From NCBI GenBank assembly GCA_031315865.1, contig JALDRJ010000002.1:3632001-3696000 (forward strand): DNA of 64,000 nucleotides. Reading direction: 5' to 3'. The notes beneath the pieces were generated by a model. That model searched no databases. It saw only the letters and a program-made list of their open reading frames with translations, and was not told the DNA's origin. Below are positions 1 through 8,947 of this stretch, in pieces (the first letter of the stretch is position 1; each line of letters starts with the position of its first letter). Source of the DNA: Nitrospirales bacterium. GTDB lineage: Bacteria; Nitrospirota; Nitrospiria; Nitrospirales; UBA8639. Made by a program: the position numbers and the translations under genes.

Positions 1-1574
1 TTCTTCTTCTCGAACAGGGAGATTTTGGGCATGCCACCTCAAGCAACAGTCACAAAATTATTCATGGGGGACTACGCTATTTACAACATGGGGATCTGCC
101 TCGAATGAGGGAATCCATCGCCGAACGTAGTACACTCGTGCGTATCGCGCCCCATCTCGTCAAACCCATGCCGTTTTTAATTCCGACCTATTCCCATATC
201 GGAGCCAAAAAGCTTCTGCTCCGTGTCGCGCTCGCGATGAATGATTGCATTGCCTTCGACCGCAATCGTCATTTGCCCGAGCCATCGCAATTTCCACCTA
301 GCAGGATCATGTCCAGCCGTGAAACTCTGGAACGTGGCAAGATCATATCCTCGTCCCAGCTCACTGGTGGGGCTTATTATTTTGATGCTCAAGTGCGTAA
401 TTCCGAACGTCTAATACTCTCTCTGTTACAATCGGCTCATGAAAAAGGGGCGGTGTGCTTGAATTACGTGCGTGTTTCGAAACTTTTAACGAACCATGGC
501 TCCGTTTGGGGTGTCCAGGCCGAAGACATCCCGGGAAAAACCACATTAGAGATCCGCGCGAAATGCGTCGTGGATTGCAGTGGCCCATGGGTGAATCGGT
601 TGGTGCCGTCGGAAACCCGTTCCACCACTCCAGGACCACTCCCACTCCTTAAGGCGGTGGTCCTCGTGACCGATCTTATTCTGGAGGACGTGGCTCTCGG
701 GGTCCCAGGCCACTCCACGTATAACGATACTGACGCCGTTATCAACAAAGGACGACGGTATTTTTTTATTGTCCCCTGGCGTAACAGATCGTTAGTTGGA
801 ACCTTTCAGACACCATACGACGGCCACCCAGACGAGGCCTCTGTATCCGAGCAAGAGATTGACATGCAGCTGGAGGAGGTCAATGCCAGTCTCCAGCAGA
901 CAAAGATTACTCGAAAGCACGTTCAGTTCGTCTACTGGGGCCTTCTACCAAGAAACGATGGGCAGGGTAGTACGCACGGAGACGTGCAATTATCGAAGCA
1001 CGCGGTGATCTATGATCATGAGACGCAATCCGGCATCAAAGGCCTCATTTCCGTCTCCGGGGTCAAGTTTACGACGGCTCGAGCCGTCTCGGAAAAAGCG
1101 ATTAATCTCGTCATGACCAAACTTCGCAGGCCGTCGACACGATGCACCACAGCGACCACTCCGGTTTACGGAGGAGACTTTTCTTCATACGAGCAAGTAT
1201 TGCAGGGTGCTTTGGCTCGAAAGCCTCCGAGCCTGTCTTCTGATATCGTCACACATCTCGTGGAAACCTACGGCTCCCGTTTCATCGAAATCTTTCAGTA
1301 CATTGAAGAAAATCCAGAATTAGGCACCAGGCTCGTGGCAGATATACCGGTCAGTAAAGCCGAAGTCATCCATGGAATTCGGGAAGAAATGGCACAAACG
1401 CTAAGTGATATCGTGTTTCGAAGGACTGAGCTTGGCACGGCCGGCTACCTCAGCGATGATGGGCTTCTTACCTGTGCGAACACCATGGCTAGGGAACTCG
1501 GATGGGATGAACACCAGCTTCGAGATGAAGTGTCTAAAACGAACGCAGATTATCGCCGAAGGGGGGTCATCTAA
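1..1574 (+). CDS. glpD: FAD-dependent glycerol-3-phosphate dehydrogenase, 5'-truncated by the window edge
   Basis: Oxidises sn-glycerol-3-phosphate to dihydroxyacetone phosphate, passing electrons through FAD to the quinone pool (family knowledge). The reading frame is open from base 3, upstream of the first ATG at 105. It encodes the conserved block TSSNSHKIIHGGLRYLQHGD, so the real start and the N-terminal GxGxxG FAD motif lie outside the window; roughly 30-40 residues are missing. The middle holds the substrate/FAD region (VDCSGPWVN, then VSGVKFTTARAVSEKA). The C-terminal helical domain carries the family signature AQTLSDIVFRRTELG. The stop codon overlaps the next ATG (TAATG), so it is probably cotranscribed with the glycosyltransferase and epimerases. 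That context suggests a link to glycerol-phosphate or surface-glycan metabolism rather than simple glycerol catabolism (inference). Confidence 0.93.
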   Translation, partial: LLLEQGDFGHATSSNSHKIIHGGLRYLQHGDLPRMRESIAERSTLVRIAPHLVKPMPFLIPTYSHIGAKKLLLRVALAMNDCIAFDRNRHLPEPSQFPPSRIMSSRETLERGKIISSSQLTGGAYYFDAQVRNSERLILSLLQSAHEKGAVCLNYVRVSKLLTNHGSVWGVQAEDIPGKTTLEIRAKCVVDCSGPWVNRLVPSETRSTTPGPLPLLKAVVLVTDLILEDVALGVPGHSTYNDTDAVINKGRRYFFIVPWRNRSLVGTFQTPYDGHPDEASVSEQEIDMQLEEVNASLQQTKITRKHVQFVYWGLLPRNDGQGSTHGDVQLSKHAVIYDHETQSGIKGLISVSGVKFTTARAVSEKAINLVMTKLRRPSTRCTTATTPVYGGDFSSYEQVLQGALARKPPSLSSDIVTHLVETYGSRFIEIFQYIEENPELGTRLVADIPVSKAEVIHGIREEMAQTLSDIVFRRTELGTAGYLSDDGLLTCANTMARELGWDEHQLRDEVSKTNADYRRRGVI

Positions 1575-2794
1575 TGTCTGCCCAATCAATGTCTAACCGT
1601 ATTCTGGTGATTGCGCCTACACCATTTTTCGCAGACCGTGGTTGTCATGTACGCATCCTGGGAGAGATTCGAGCTCTACAAAAACTGGGCTATGAGGCGC
1701 GGCTATGCACCTATCATTTAGGACGCGATATCCACGGGATTGACACCGTTCGGACCATGAACATCCCTTGGTATCATAAGCTGTCAGCTGGGCCCTCCAT
1801 CCATAAGTTTTATATCGACCTCTTCTTATTGTGGGATGTATGGCGTGTGTGTCGCTCTTTTCGACCGGGCATTCTTCATGCACATTTACACGAAGGAATC
1901 GTGATCGGAAAACTGGTGAGCCTCTGGTACGGCATTCCCATGGTTGCTGATTTACAGGGAAGTTTAACGGAGGAGGTGCTTGATCATAACTTTCTCCCAA
2001 GATGGAAATGGCTTGTGGGGGTTGTCCAATGGATAGAAAAACAGGTTAACCGAATGCCGCTCCATCTCATTACCAGCGCCTCGCGCACGACCCAACAGGT
2101 CAAACAGTCGTACGGGATTTCGACCGTCTCGACTATTGGTGATGGCGTGGATTTGGAGCTGTTTTCGCAACAACCCAAAGATGTCGCACTACAGAACGAA
2201 CTTGGCATAGGTTCTGACGATAAGGTCGTGGTCTTTATCGGCGTACTCACCTCGTACCAAGGGATTGATTTACTGCTAGACTCGGCTCTTCAGGTATTCA
2301 AACAAATTCCCACCGCCAAATTCCTAATCATGGGTTTCCCCGAAGAGGCGTATCGGAAAAAAGCCATTGACATGGGACTCCAAGACAATGTCATTTTCAC
2401 AGGAAAAATTGAATACGCCGATGCCGCTCGGTATCTCTCGTTAGGGCATGTTGCGGTATCCCCGAAAGTGTCTTCTTCCGAGGCAAACTTGAAGCTGTTT
2501 ACGTACATGGCAATGGGACTTCCCTGTGTTGTGTTCGATAATCCAGTCAATCGAGAGATTTTGGATGATCTGGGTGTGTACGCCGAGAATGGTGATCCGC
2601 AGGCCTTCGCTCAGAAAATCGTTTCGTTATTGCAGGATAGTAAACATGCTAAGACCCTGGGAGACGCCTGCTATCAAAAAGCATCATCTGAGTATTCCTG
2701 GGATGTCGTAGGACAGCGATTACTGGGTATCTACGAGAGATATACCCCCCCAGACTTGACACAACAACACCTAGGAGGTGAACTCAATGGCTGA
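1574..2794 (+). CDS. glycosyltransferase, GT4 family (GT-B fold)
   Basis: A 406-residue GT-B glycosyltransferase that should move a sugar from a nucleotide-sugar donor to a glycan or lipid acceptor at the inner membrane. The N-terminal Rossmann half starts with RILVIAPTPFFADRGCHVR (residues 8-26), typical of GT4 proteins that bind acceptors. HAHLHEG lies near residue 102. The C-terminal donor-binding half begins near GDGVDL (about 189) and contains the E-x7-E-like segment SSEANLKLFTYMAMGLPCVV at about 301-320. No transmembrane segment is evident. The ATG overlaps the stop of the upstream dehydrogenase, and its end overlaps the start of the epimerase, indicating one operon. Donor and acceptor cannot be told from sequence. 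Confidence 0.88.
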   Translation: MSAQSMSNRILVIAPTPFFADRGCHVRILGEIRALQKLGYEARLCTYHLGRDIHGIDTVRTMNIPWYHKLSAGPSIHKFYIDLFLLWDVWRVCRSFRPGILHAHLHEGIVIGKLVSLWYGIPMVADLQGSLTEEVLDHNFLPRWKWLVGVVQWIEKQVNRMPLHLITSASRTTQQVKQSYGISTVSTIGDGVDLELFSQQPKDVALQNELGIGSDDKVVVFIGVLTSYQGIDLLLDSALQVFKQIPTAKFLIMGFPEEAYRKKAIDMGLQDNVIFTGKIEYADAARYLSLGHVAVSPKVSSSEANLKLFTYMAMGLPCVVFDNPVNREILDDLGVYAENGDPQAFAQKIVSLLQDSKHAKTLGDACYQKASSEYSWDVVGQRLLGIYERYTPPDLTQQHLGGELNG

Positions 2795-3836
2795 TGTGGC
2801 GCTAGTTACCGGTGGAGCAGGATTCATCGGCTCGCATGTCGCAGATGAGCTGCTTGCTCGCGGGTTACGGGTGGTGGTGCTTGATGACCTGAGTGGAGGA
2901 TTTCGTGAAAATGTTCCAGAGACGGCCGAGTTTGTCGAAGGCAGTATCACGGACGCCCACTTGATCGATGACCTGTTTTCCAGATATCGGTTTGATTATG
3001 TCTATCATCTGGCGGCCTATGCGGCAGAGGGGTTAAGCCACTTTATTCGGAAGTTTAATTATGAGAATAATTTGATCGGAAGCATGAATCTCATTAATGC
3101 ATCAGTGAATCATGCAGTCAGATGTTTCGTCTTTACGTCATCTATCGCCGTATATGGCAAAAATCAGCTGCCGATGACGGAAGAGATGGTACCAGTACCT
3201 GAAGATCCGTATGGAATCGCGAAGTTAGCCGTGGAGCAAGATTTGCGCGCCAGCCATGAGATATTTGGTCTCGATTATGTGGTATTCCGACCACATAATG
3301 TGTATGGCGAGCGGCAAAATATCGGAGATCGGTACCGGAATGTCGTCGGCATTTTCATGAATCAGTTAATGCAAGAGCAACCCATGACCATTTTTGGCGA
3401 CGGAACGCAAAGTCGCGCCTTCTCGTACATTCAGGATGTCGCGCCGATTATCGCCAGCTCCCCGTTTAATCGCGACGCGTTGAACCAGGTGTTTAATGTT
3501 GGTGCCGAGACACCTTATACGGTAAATGAGCTCGCTGACATTGTCGCAAAGAGTATGGGATGTCAGAAAGACATCGTCTATCTCGATGCTCGAAACGAAG
3601 TACTCCATGCCTTTTCCAGTCATTACAAACTGCATCAGGCATTTGGTGATGCGCCAGTCGTCTCGTTGGAAGATGGAATCTCCCGAATGGCGTCATGGGC
3701 AAAAGAAGTTGGTGCCAAGGCCAGTAAGACGTTCGAGGGCGTGGAGATCCTCAAGAATATGCCGAAGAGTTGGAGGAATGAATTATCCAGGAGTAAAGAA
3801 TCAACGAACGCGAAGACTCAAGATTCCTATTCCTAG
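2787..3836 (+). CDS. NAD-dependent epimerase/dehydratase (extended SDR, UDP-sugar 4-epimerase-like)
   Basis: Extended short-chain dehydrogenase of 349 residues. TGGAGFIGS at residues 8-16 binds NAD. FTSSIAVYG near 116-124 supplies the catalytic Ser, and Y142-x3-K146 (PYGIAK) is the catalytic pair. RPHNVYGERQ follows in the substrate region. Closest in style to GalE/WbpP UDP-hexose 4-epimerases, but the exact sugar is unknown. An upstream GTG at 2778 is also in frame. I chose ATG 2787 because AGGAGGTG ends 6 bases before it and because the protein then begins immediately at the Rossmann strand. It overlaps the glycosyltransferase stop, so translational coupling is likely. Confidence 0.9.
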   Translation: MADVALVTGGAGFIGSHVADELLARGLRVVVLDDLSGGFRENVPETAEFVEGSITDAHLIDDLFSRYRFDYVYHLAAYAAEGLSHFIRKFNYENNLIGSMNLINASVNHAVRCFVFTSSIAVYGKNQLPMTEEMVPVPEDPYGIAKLAVEQDLRASHEIFGLDYVVFRPHNVYGERQNIGDRYRNVVGIFMNQLMQEQPMTIFGDGTQSRAFSYIQDVAPIIASSPFNRDALNQVFNVGAETPYTVNELADIVAKSMGCQKDIVYLDARNEVLHAFSSHYKLHQAFGDAPVVSLEDGISRMASWAKEVGAKASKTFEGVEILKNMPKSWRNELSRSKESTNAKTQDSYS

Positions 3837-3857
3837 GGAAATGAGGAAAGACTAGCA

Positions 3858-4841
3858 ATGATGAAGGCATTCGTCACAGGCGGAACAGGATTTACGGGAA
3901 GTCATTTATGTGCTGAATTGGTCCGGCAGGGCTACCAAGTTCGTGCCTTGGTTCGCGAGAACAGTCAGGTCAGTGAATTGGAGAAGCTCAAGATAGAACA
4001 GGTGCAAGGTGACCTTTGCGATCCTTCCTCTTTCGGAAAAGCGCTAGAAGGGGTTGATATCGTCTTTCATATCGCGGCGTTGTTTCGGCAACAGGGGGTG
4101 AATCCAGAGGTCTTTCGAAAGGTCAATGGCGAGAGTGTCGGCCATCTGATACGAGCGTCACTTGATCATGGGGTTAAGAGGTTTATTCATTGCAGTACAG
4201 TGGGCGTCCACGGACATATCGAGCATTCACCAGCCAATGAAGACGCGCCATTTGGTCCAGGTGATCTATATCAAGAAACCAAACTAGAAGGCGAGCTCAT
4301 TGCCCGTCAATATCAAAAAGAGGGAAAGCTAGACATCACGATCGTAAGGCCGGCTGGCATTTACGGTCCGGGGGACTTAAGATTTTTGAAACTGTTTAAA
4401 GCAATCCATCGTCGTCGGTTCGTCATGATCGGTAAGGGAACGATCAATTATCATTTTACGTATATCGATGACCTCATACAGGGCATCATGTTGAGCAGTC
4501 AATCCGAGCAAGCCATCGGTCAAACCTATATTATTGCCGGGAAAGAATATGTTCCGTTGAACCAACTGGTCACCATGATCGCGGAGGCGTTACACGTGAA
4601 GCCTCCGTCGTTACGAATCCCGCCATGGCCGGTCTACGCCGCAGGATATGTCTGTGAATTACTCTGTAAACCTTTGAACATCGAGCCGCCGTTGTACCGA
4701 AGACGAATCGATTTTTTCAAAAAAAATCGAGCGTTTGATATCACGAAAGCCAGCAAGGAACTGGGATTTGAGCCACAAGTGAACTTGAAGGAAGGCATTC
4801 ACCGGACAGCGTGCTGGTATAAAGAGCATGGCTACCTTTAG
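3858..4841 (+). CDS. NAD-dependent epimerase/reductase (SDR, HpnA/dihydroflavonol-reductase-like)
   Basis: Second extended SDR of the operon, 327 residues. TGGTGFTGS at 7-15 is the nucleotide motif; Y138-Q-E-T-K142 is the catalytic YxxxK; IVRPAGIYGPGD marks the substrate-binding half. The N-terminus (MKAFVTGGTGFTGSHL) and the region around VALVREN resemble the hopanoid-associated HpnA and dihydroflavonol-reductase branch more than the GalE branch. Two consecutive ATGs open the frame; GAGGAAAG lies 7-10 bases upstream. It ends the glpD-GT-epimerase operon and is followed by a convergent gene. A role in modifying the sugar moved by the upstream glycosyltransferase is an inference from position. 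Confidence 0.87.
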   Translation: MMKAFVTGGTGFTGSHLCAELVRQGYQVRALVRENSQVSELEKLKIEQVQGDLCDPSSFGKALEGVDIVFHIAALFRQQGVNPEVFRKVNGESVGHLIRASLDHGVKRFIHCSTVGVHGHIEHSPANEDAPFGPGDLYQETKLEGELIARQYQKEGKLDITIVRPAGIYGPGDLRFLKLFKAIHRRRFVMIGKGTINYHFTYIDDLIQGIMLSSQSEQAIGQTYIIAGKEYVPLNQLVTMIAEALHVKPPSLRIPPWPVYAAGYVCELLCKPLNIEPPLYRRRIDFFKKNRAFDITKASKELGFEPQVNLKEGIHRTACWYKEHGYL

Positions 4842-4886
4842 AAGACCAACACGACGGACGCTTTCATGAGGGAAAGGAAAAGGTCT

Positions 4887-5165
4887 TTACGGATTATGCC
4901 AGCGTGCGCCTTCAAGTTCGGGATTAAACTGATGGGTGAGTTTCAGGGTGTCTCCATCCTTGACCTTAGACTCGAATGTCGAGATCTTCAGATTAATCGT
5001 CATCATCACTTGATTTGAGTCGAGAAATGATTGAAAAGGCTCAAATCGCTCTGTATGCGTTTCAAATAATTCCCGCACCGTGATGGGGTGAGACACCTCG
5101 CATTCAAATTCCGGTTCTTCGACAGCATCTTGAAGCACTTGACCAAATACTAAGACTTTAACCAT
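4887..5165 (-). CDS. MoaD/ThiS-like beta-grasp protein lacking the terminal Gly-Gly
   Basis: A 92-residue protein with the ubiquitin-like layout of MoaD/ThiS: strand VKVLVFGQVL, then TVRELFE at the first helix, MMTINLKI, and the turn VKDGDTLKL near residue 70-78. MoaD and ThiS act as sulfur carriers through a C-terminal Gly-Gly. Here the chain ends in ARWHNP, so sulfur transfer by thiocarboxylate is not expected unless it is processed. GAGAGG lies about 6 bases upstream of the ATG. No molybdopterin or thiamin gene is next to it. It could be a non-catalytic beta-grasp adaptor or a MoaD-like subunit of an oxidoreductase. Confidence 0.65.
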   Translation of the reverse strand: MVKVLVFGQVLQDAVEEPEFECEVSHPITVRELFETHTERFEPFQSFLDSNQVMMTINLKISTFESKVKDGDTLKLTHQFNPELEGARWHNP

Positions 5166-5240
5166 GTATGCCTCTCGCGTTTATGGTTACCATACGACCT
5201 ATCCAACATTTAACCATGAAGTTCTTGGGGGACACAATGA

Positions 5241-8024
5241 TTATTCGACATGTTCATCCATCACTTCAGCTACATGCTTGACCTTTACTCTTTCACGGAG
5301 TCCGTTCTTCAGCTGAATCATGCACGCAGGACAACTCGTGGCCACCATCTCGGCTCCAGTCTCTAGAATGGCATTGCGCTTGCGTTCGAAAATTTTTTGA
5401 GACGTCTCATAATCCTTCACCATGTAGGTCCCAGCACCTCCTGCGCATCGATCCGCATCTTGCATTTCCACAAACTCCACTCCCGGAAGACTCGCTAATA
5501 CCTCGCGGGGAGCTTTCGTGACGCCGGCCGCACGTAAGTGACAGGAGGAATGATACGTTATTGTTCGTCCATGTCCAGACGAAGCCGGAGATTGAACCGT
5601 TCGAGAAACTTTTACCATCTCAGATATATGCTTCACCCGCTGCGCCACTTGGTTGGCAAGCTCTTCTTCGGGCTCTCCTTTAAACAACCGAGGATAGTCT
5701 TTTAAGCTGAGCGTGCAGGACGCACAGCCTGTCACCACGGTTTCATAGGGTGCCAAATTGGTTAAATTCTCGCGGGCTCCTTCTTTGACTAAATCCCGAT
5801 GACCGTAGGTCTCAATCGGCGTGCCGGAACACCGCTGAACGGGAAGAGCAGGTTCCATTCCCTGCTTTCGCAAGACACGAATGACGGCATCACCCACACC
5901 ATCATTAAAATAATTTGCGGCACAACCATGAAAATAGGCCACCTTGGCGTCGTTGTTTTTCGGGTTTGCGCAGAGCTCAGGATACCGTTCGCGTAATGTC
6001 GCTTTCGCTATGCGAGGGAGAAGCAAATCCTTGGGAATTTTGGCATTGGGGGCCAGGCGACGCAAAAGTGGACGGGTCAACTTCTCCAACACACCTCGGA
6101 AGGACGGTCGATCCCAAAGGTGTTGTGTCATGCCTGCCACCTTGAGGAACGGTTCAAAAAGCCACGGACGCGCATGCCACGCGAATACCCACCCCATGAA
6201 ACGATTGGGATGTTCCGCGCGGCGCTGGAGGATCAAGTCGGCGACATCGACATCCGCCGGACAGACCGTCCGACACGACTTACAATTCAGACAGGCTTCC
6301 ACCACGCGTTGCGACTGGAGATAGCTGTAATCTTCAGCCGTGACGATTTCAAACCAGCCTCGTGAGCTCATATCTTCCGATTGAAACACATCGTACACCG
6401 GACAAACGGCATTACACTTGGCGCATGTCGCACACGGTTTCGCGAGACGTTCAAAGTCGATATGATCGGTAAATGGCGCATCACTGATCTTGACTCCCGG
6501 ATTCATCACCCCGGTCGGATCGAGCTGATGTTTCACGTCCGCAAATAGCTGATACAGGTCATCTCCAAACATGAGACGCACCATCTCTGCCCGGACACGG
6601 CCATCACCATGCTCCCCGCAAATGGATCCCCCAAACTGATCGAGCACCACTCGATGGATGTCACGATGGGCGTCGATCATTACTTGAAAGTCCTTTGCAT
6701 CATTCACGTCCAGCAATGGAAGGATATGGGCATTGCCATCGCCAATGTGCCCGAACACTGCGACCTCGACCTCTTGGCGACGAAAGAATTTTTCCAAATA
6801 ACGAATCAATTCTGCGGTACGTTCTGCCTTGACAACCACATCATCGACGAAGTTAATGGGTTTTTTTCGTTGATCATAACGATATAGAGTCGGATAGAGA
6901 GCCTTTCGAGCCTTCCACAGTTCTTTTTGCTTCTCCCCGTCATACGCGACGACAGGATCTGCAGAGAGACGATAGCCACGGCATAATTTGAGCAGTCGAT
7001 CGCTTCGAGCAGGATCTTCCCCTTGATCGAATTCGATGAGAAGCGTCGCGGCAGAATCGTCAGGAATCCCATACGTTTCACGTCCGATGAGATTGAGCGT
7101 ATTGGCATCCATCACCTCGAGTGCGCTCGGATGGAGGGTCAATAATTCAGGAACGGCTTCCCCCATTTCTTCCAAATGCTGAAAATGAATAAGGGCCGAC
7201 GCAGTAGCCTTTGGCCTATCCACCAGACGAATCGTGGCTTCACTAAAAATCCCAAGAGTCCCCTCACTCCCGACAAAGAGCTTCGGTAAATCGATCTGCC
7301 CTCGTTTCATGCCATCGAGCAGATCAAAAAGGTTATAGCCCGAACTGTTCTTACTCACATGAGGACGCTTGGCCTCGATCAACGTTTCATGGCCTCGCAC
7401 TAAATCAATGAGTGGCTGCAAGACCGGATGAGTTAAGGTGACCTGAGTCCAAGCAGGGCCATCGATGTCTAATGACCGAGCGTCCAGCCATCCTCCATGT
7501 GGCAATCGCACCCGCAGCGCTTGCACATTATCCTTGACAGACCCGTAGCGTAAGGTATGAGGACCAGACGAATTATTGGCCAGCATGCCGCCAAGCTTAC
7601 ACATGTCCCCGCTCGAAGGGTCTGGACCGAACATGCAATCATACCGGGACAACTGTTTGTTCAATTCTGCCAGTACAATCCCCGGCTGCACTCTGGCCCA
7701 GTGTTCTTCTGAATTGACTTCCAAGATCCGATTCATTCTTGACACATCAAGAATGATACCGGTGCCGATAGCAGAACCGGTCAGATTGGTGCCAGCCGCT
7801 CGCGCGGTTACGGAAATGCCCTGCTGAACGGCATAATCAATGATACGATCGATATCGTCTTCGGAATCAGGCAACGCCACCGCGGTCGGAGTTAATCGAT
7901 AGATACTGGCGTCAACGGCATAGGCTCTGAGCGTGGCTTCATCATGTTTCACTTTCTGGGAACCGAGCAGCCGCCGAAGATCTCTGGCCACTGAGGACGG
8001 TTTCTCGGGAAGGATCAACGGCAT
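5241..8024 (-). CDS. fused FAD-linked oxidase / Fe-S oxidoreductase (D-lactate or glycolate dehydrogenase type)
   Basis: A GlcD-GlcF-like fusion of about 927 residues that should oxidise a 2-hydroxyacid to the 2-oxoacid and hand electrons to the respiratory chain. The N-terminal PCMH-type FAD domain includes ARAAGTNLTGSA and GGMLANNSSG. The FAD-oxidase C-terminal part ends near VMNPGVKI. Two 4Fe-4S motifs follow (CATCAKCNAVCP and CLNCKSCRTVCP). The last third contains two CCG cysteine-rich domains (HGCAANYFN...CSGTP and CHLRAAG...CAGGAGTY), as in GlcF/HdrB/SdhE-type quinone or thiol redox partners. ATGs at 8030 and 8024 are both possible; AAGGA sits 8 bases before the second and only 2 before the first, so I used 8024. 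D-lactate is the commonest substrate for this fused form, but glycolate cannot be excluded. Confidence 0.9.
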   Translation of the reverse strand: MPLILPEKPSSVARDLRRLLGSQKVKHDEATLRAYAVDASIYRLTPTAVALPDSEDDIDRIIDYAVQQGISVTARAAGTNLTGSAIGTGIILDVSRMNRILEVNSEEHWARVQPGIVLAELNKQLSRYDCMFGPDPSSGDMCKLGGMLANNSSGPHTLRYGSVKDNVQALRVRLPHGGWLDARSLDIDGPAWTQVTLTHPVLQPLIDLVRGHETLIEAKRPHVSKNSSGYNLFDLLDGMKRGQIDLPKLFVGSEGTLGIFSEATIRLVDRPKATASALIHFQHLEEMGEAVPELLTLHPSALEVMDANTLNLIGRETYGIPDDSAATLLIEFDQGEDPARSDRLLKLCRGYRLSADPVVAYDGEKQKELWKARKALYPTLYRYDQRKKPINFVDDVVVKAERTAELIRYLEKFFRRQEVEVAVFGHIGDGNAHILPLLDVNDAKDFQVMIDAHRDIHRVVLDQFGGSICGEHGDGRVRAEMVRLMFGDDLYQLFADVKHQLDPTGVMNPGVKISDAPFTDHIDFERLAKPCATCAKCNAVCPVYDVFQSEDMSSRGWFEIVTAEDYSYLQSQRVVEACLNCKSCRTVCPADVDVADLILQRRAEHPNRFMGWVFAWHARPWLFEPFLKVAGMTQHLWDRPSFRGVLEKLTRPLLRRLAPNAKIPKDLLLPRIAKATLRERYPELCANPKNNDAKVAYFHGCAANYFNDGVGDAVIRVLRKQGMEPALPVQRCSGTPIETYGHRDLVKEGARENLTNLAPYETVVTGCASCTLSLKDYPRLFKGEPEEELANQVAQRVKHISEMVKVSRTVQSPASSGHGRTITYHSSCHLRAAGVTKAPREVLASLPGVEFVEMQDADRCAGGAGTYMVKDYETSQKIFERKRNAILETGAEMVATSCPACMIQLKNGLRERVKVKHVAEVMDEHVE

Positions 8025-8109
8025 GGACATCGTCCTTACTTAAAGGGAGGTTTGCAATGATCTCGACGGGGATTACTGAACTATGACGATTATGTGATTG
8101 CGTAGTCAA

Positions 8110-8877
8110 TCAGGCGGGCAAATCAATACGACCATTCGCCAAAGCTGCTTCATCGGAGGGACGTTCCCCATCGAACGGGAGATCTAACGTACCTGGTATC
8201 CCCAAATCTTCGATCTCTTTTAAGGGGGGAAGATCGCGAAGATCACGAAGCCCAAACCGCTGCAGGAATTGTTTACTCGTACCGTATAAAATAGGACGCC
8301 CTGGAACATCCTGTCGTCCAACGATACGTACCAACTTTTGATCAAGCAGCGTTCTGAGAACTCCTGACGTTTCCACCCCCCGTATCTTTTCGATATCGAG
8401 ACGAGTAATAGGCTGCTTGTAGCCGATGATCGCCAGCGTTTCAAGGGCAGAACGAGAGAGTTTAGAAGCCGATCTGACCTTGCCTAAACGCCGCATATAG
8501 GTCCCGTACTCAGGCTTCGAGGTCAAGAGAAAACCACCCGCGACTTCCGAAAGCCGAAGCCCCCGCCCTTCCTGTTCATATTCTTCTTGCATAACACGCA
8601 GCATATGAACCACTTGAGATTTCTCAACTCCGTCAAGGACGGTCACGAGCTTTTCGACTGTGATCGGTTCATGGGACACAAACAGGACGGCTTCAAGAAT
8701 ACTCCGAACCTCGCACTCGTCAAGCTCAACTCGGTTTTGGCCTTCGGTCACTTCTTCTTCTTTTTTGAGGGCAGAAAGTGAAGGGCCATCGGAGATCGAA
8801 AGTTGATGATCGACTTCGGCCTCTTTCTCCAAGTCCGATTCAACAAGACTTTCCGAACTGATTGCATTCACCGTCAT
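8110..8877 (-). CDS. scpB: segregation and condensation protein B
   Basis: Subunit of the SMC-ScpA-ScpB condensin-like complex that compacts and segregates the chromosome; ScpB dimers bind the ScpA middle region. The tandem winged-helix core runs from about residue 55 (EVRSILEAVLFVSHEPIT) through the diagnostic block LAIIGYKQPITR, GVETSGVLRTLL and GRPILYGTSKQFLQRFGL near residue 210. An acidic N-terminal extension of about 50 residues and a C-terminal tail after LPPLKEIEDL are outside the core. GGAGG lies 7 bases before the ATG. It follows scpA with a 70-base gap, the usual order. No smc gene is in the window. Confidence 0.96.
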   Translation of the reverse strand: MTVNAISSESLVESDLEKEAEVDHQLSISDGPSLSALKKEEEVTEGQNRVELDECEVRSILEAVLFVSHEPITVEKLVTVLDGVEKSQVVHMLRVMQEEYEQEGRGLRLSEVAGGFLLTSKPEYGTYMRRLGKVRSASKLSRSALETLAIIGYKQPITRLDIEKIRGVETSGVLRTLLDQKLVRIVGRQDVPGRPILYGTSKQFLQRFGLRDLRDLPPLKEIEDLGIPGTLDLPFDGERPSDEAALANGRIDLPA

Positions 8878-8947
8878 ATTCAGCCTCCATGGGAAAAAAT
8901 CATCGAGTCGAAGCGACTTCGTCTAATGCGGGCGTGCGCTCTTGTGG

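Noticed and set aside
5067-5084. CGTTTCAAATAATTCCC, similar to the end of the 93-bp element
   Set aside because: Only about 17 bases match and they lie inside the MoaD-like coding sequence; the rest of the element is absent.
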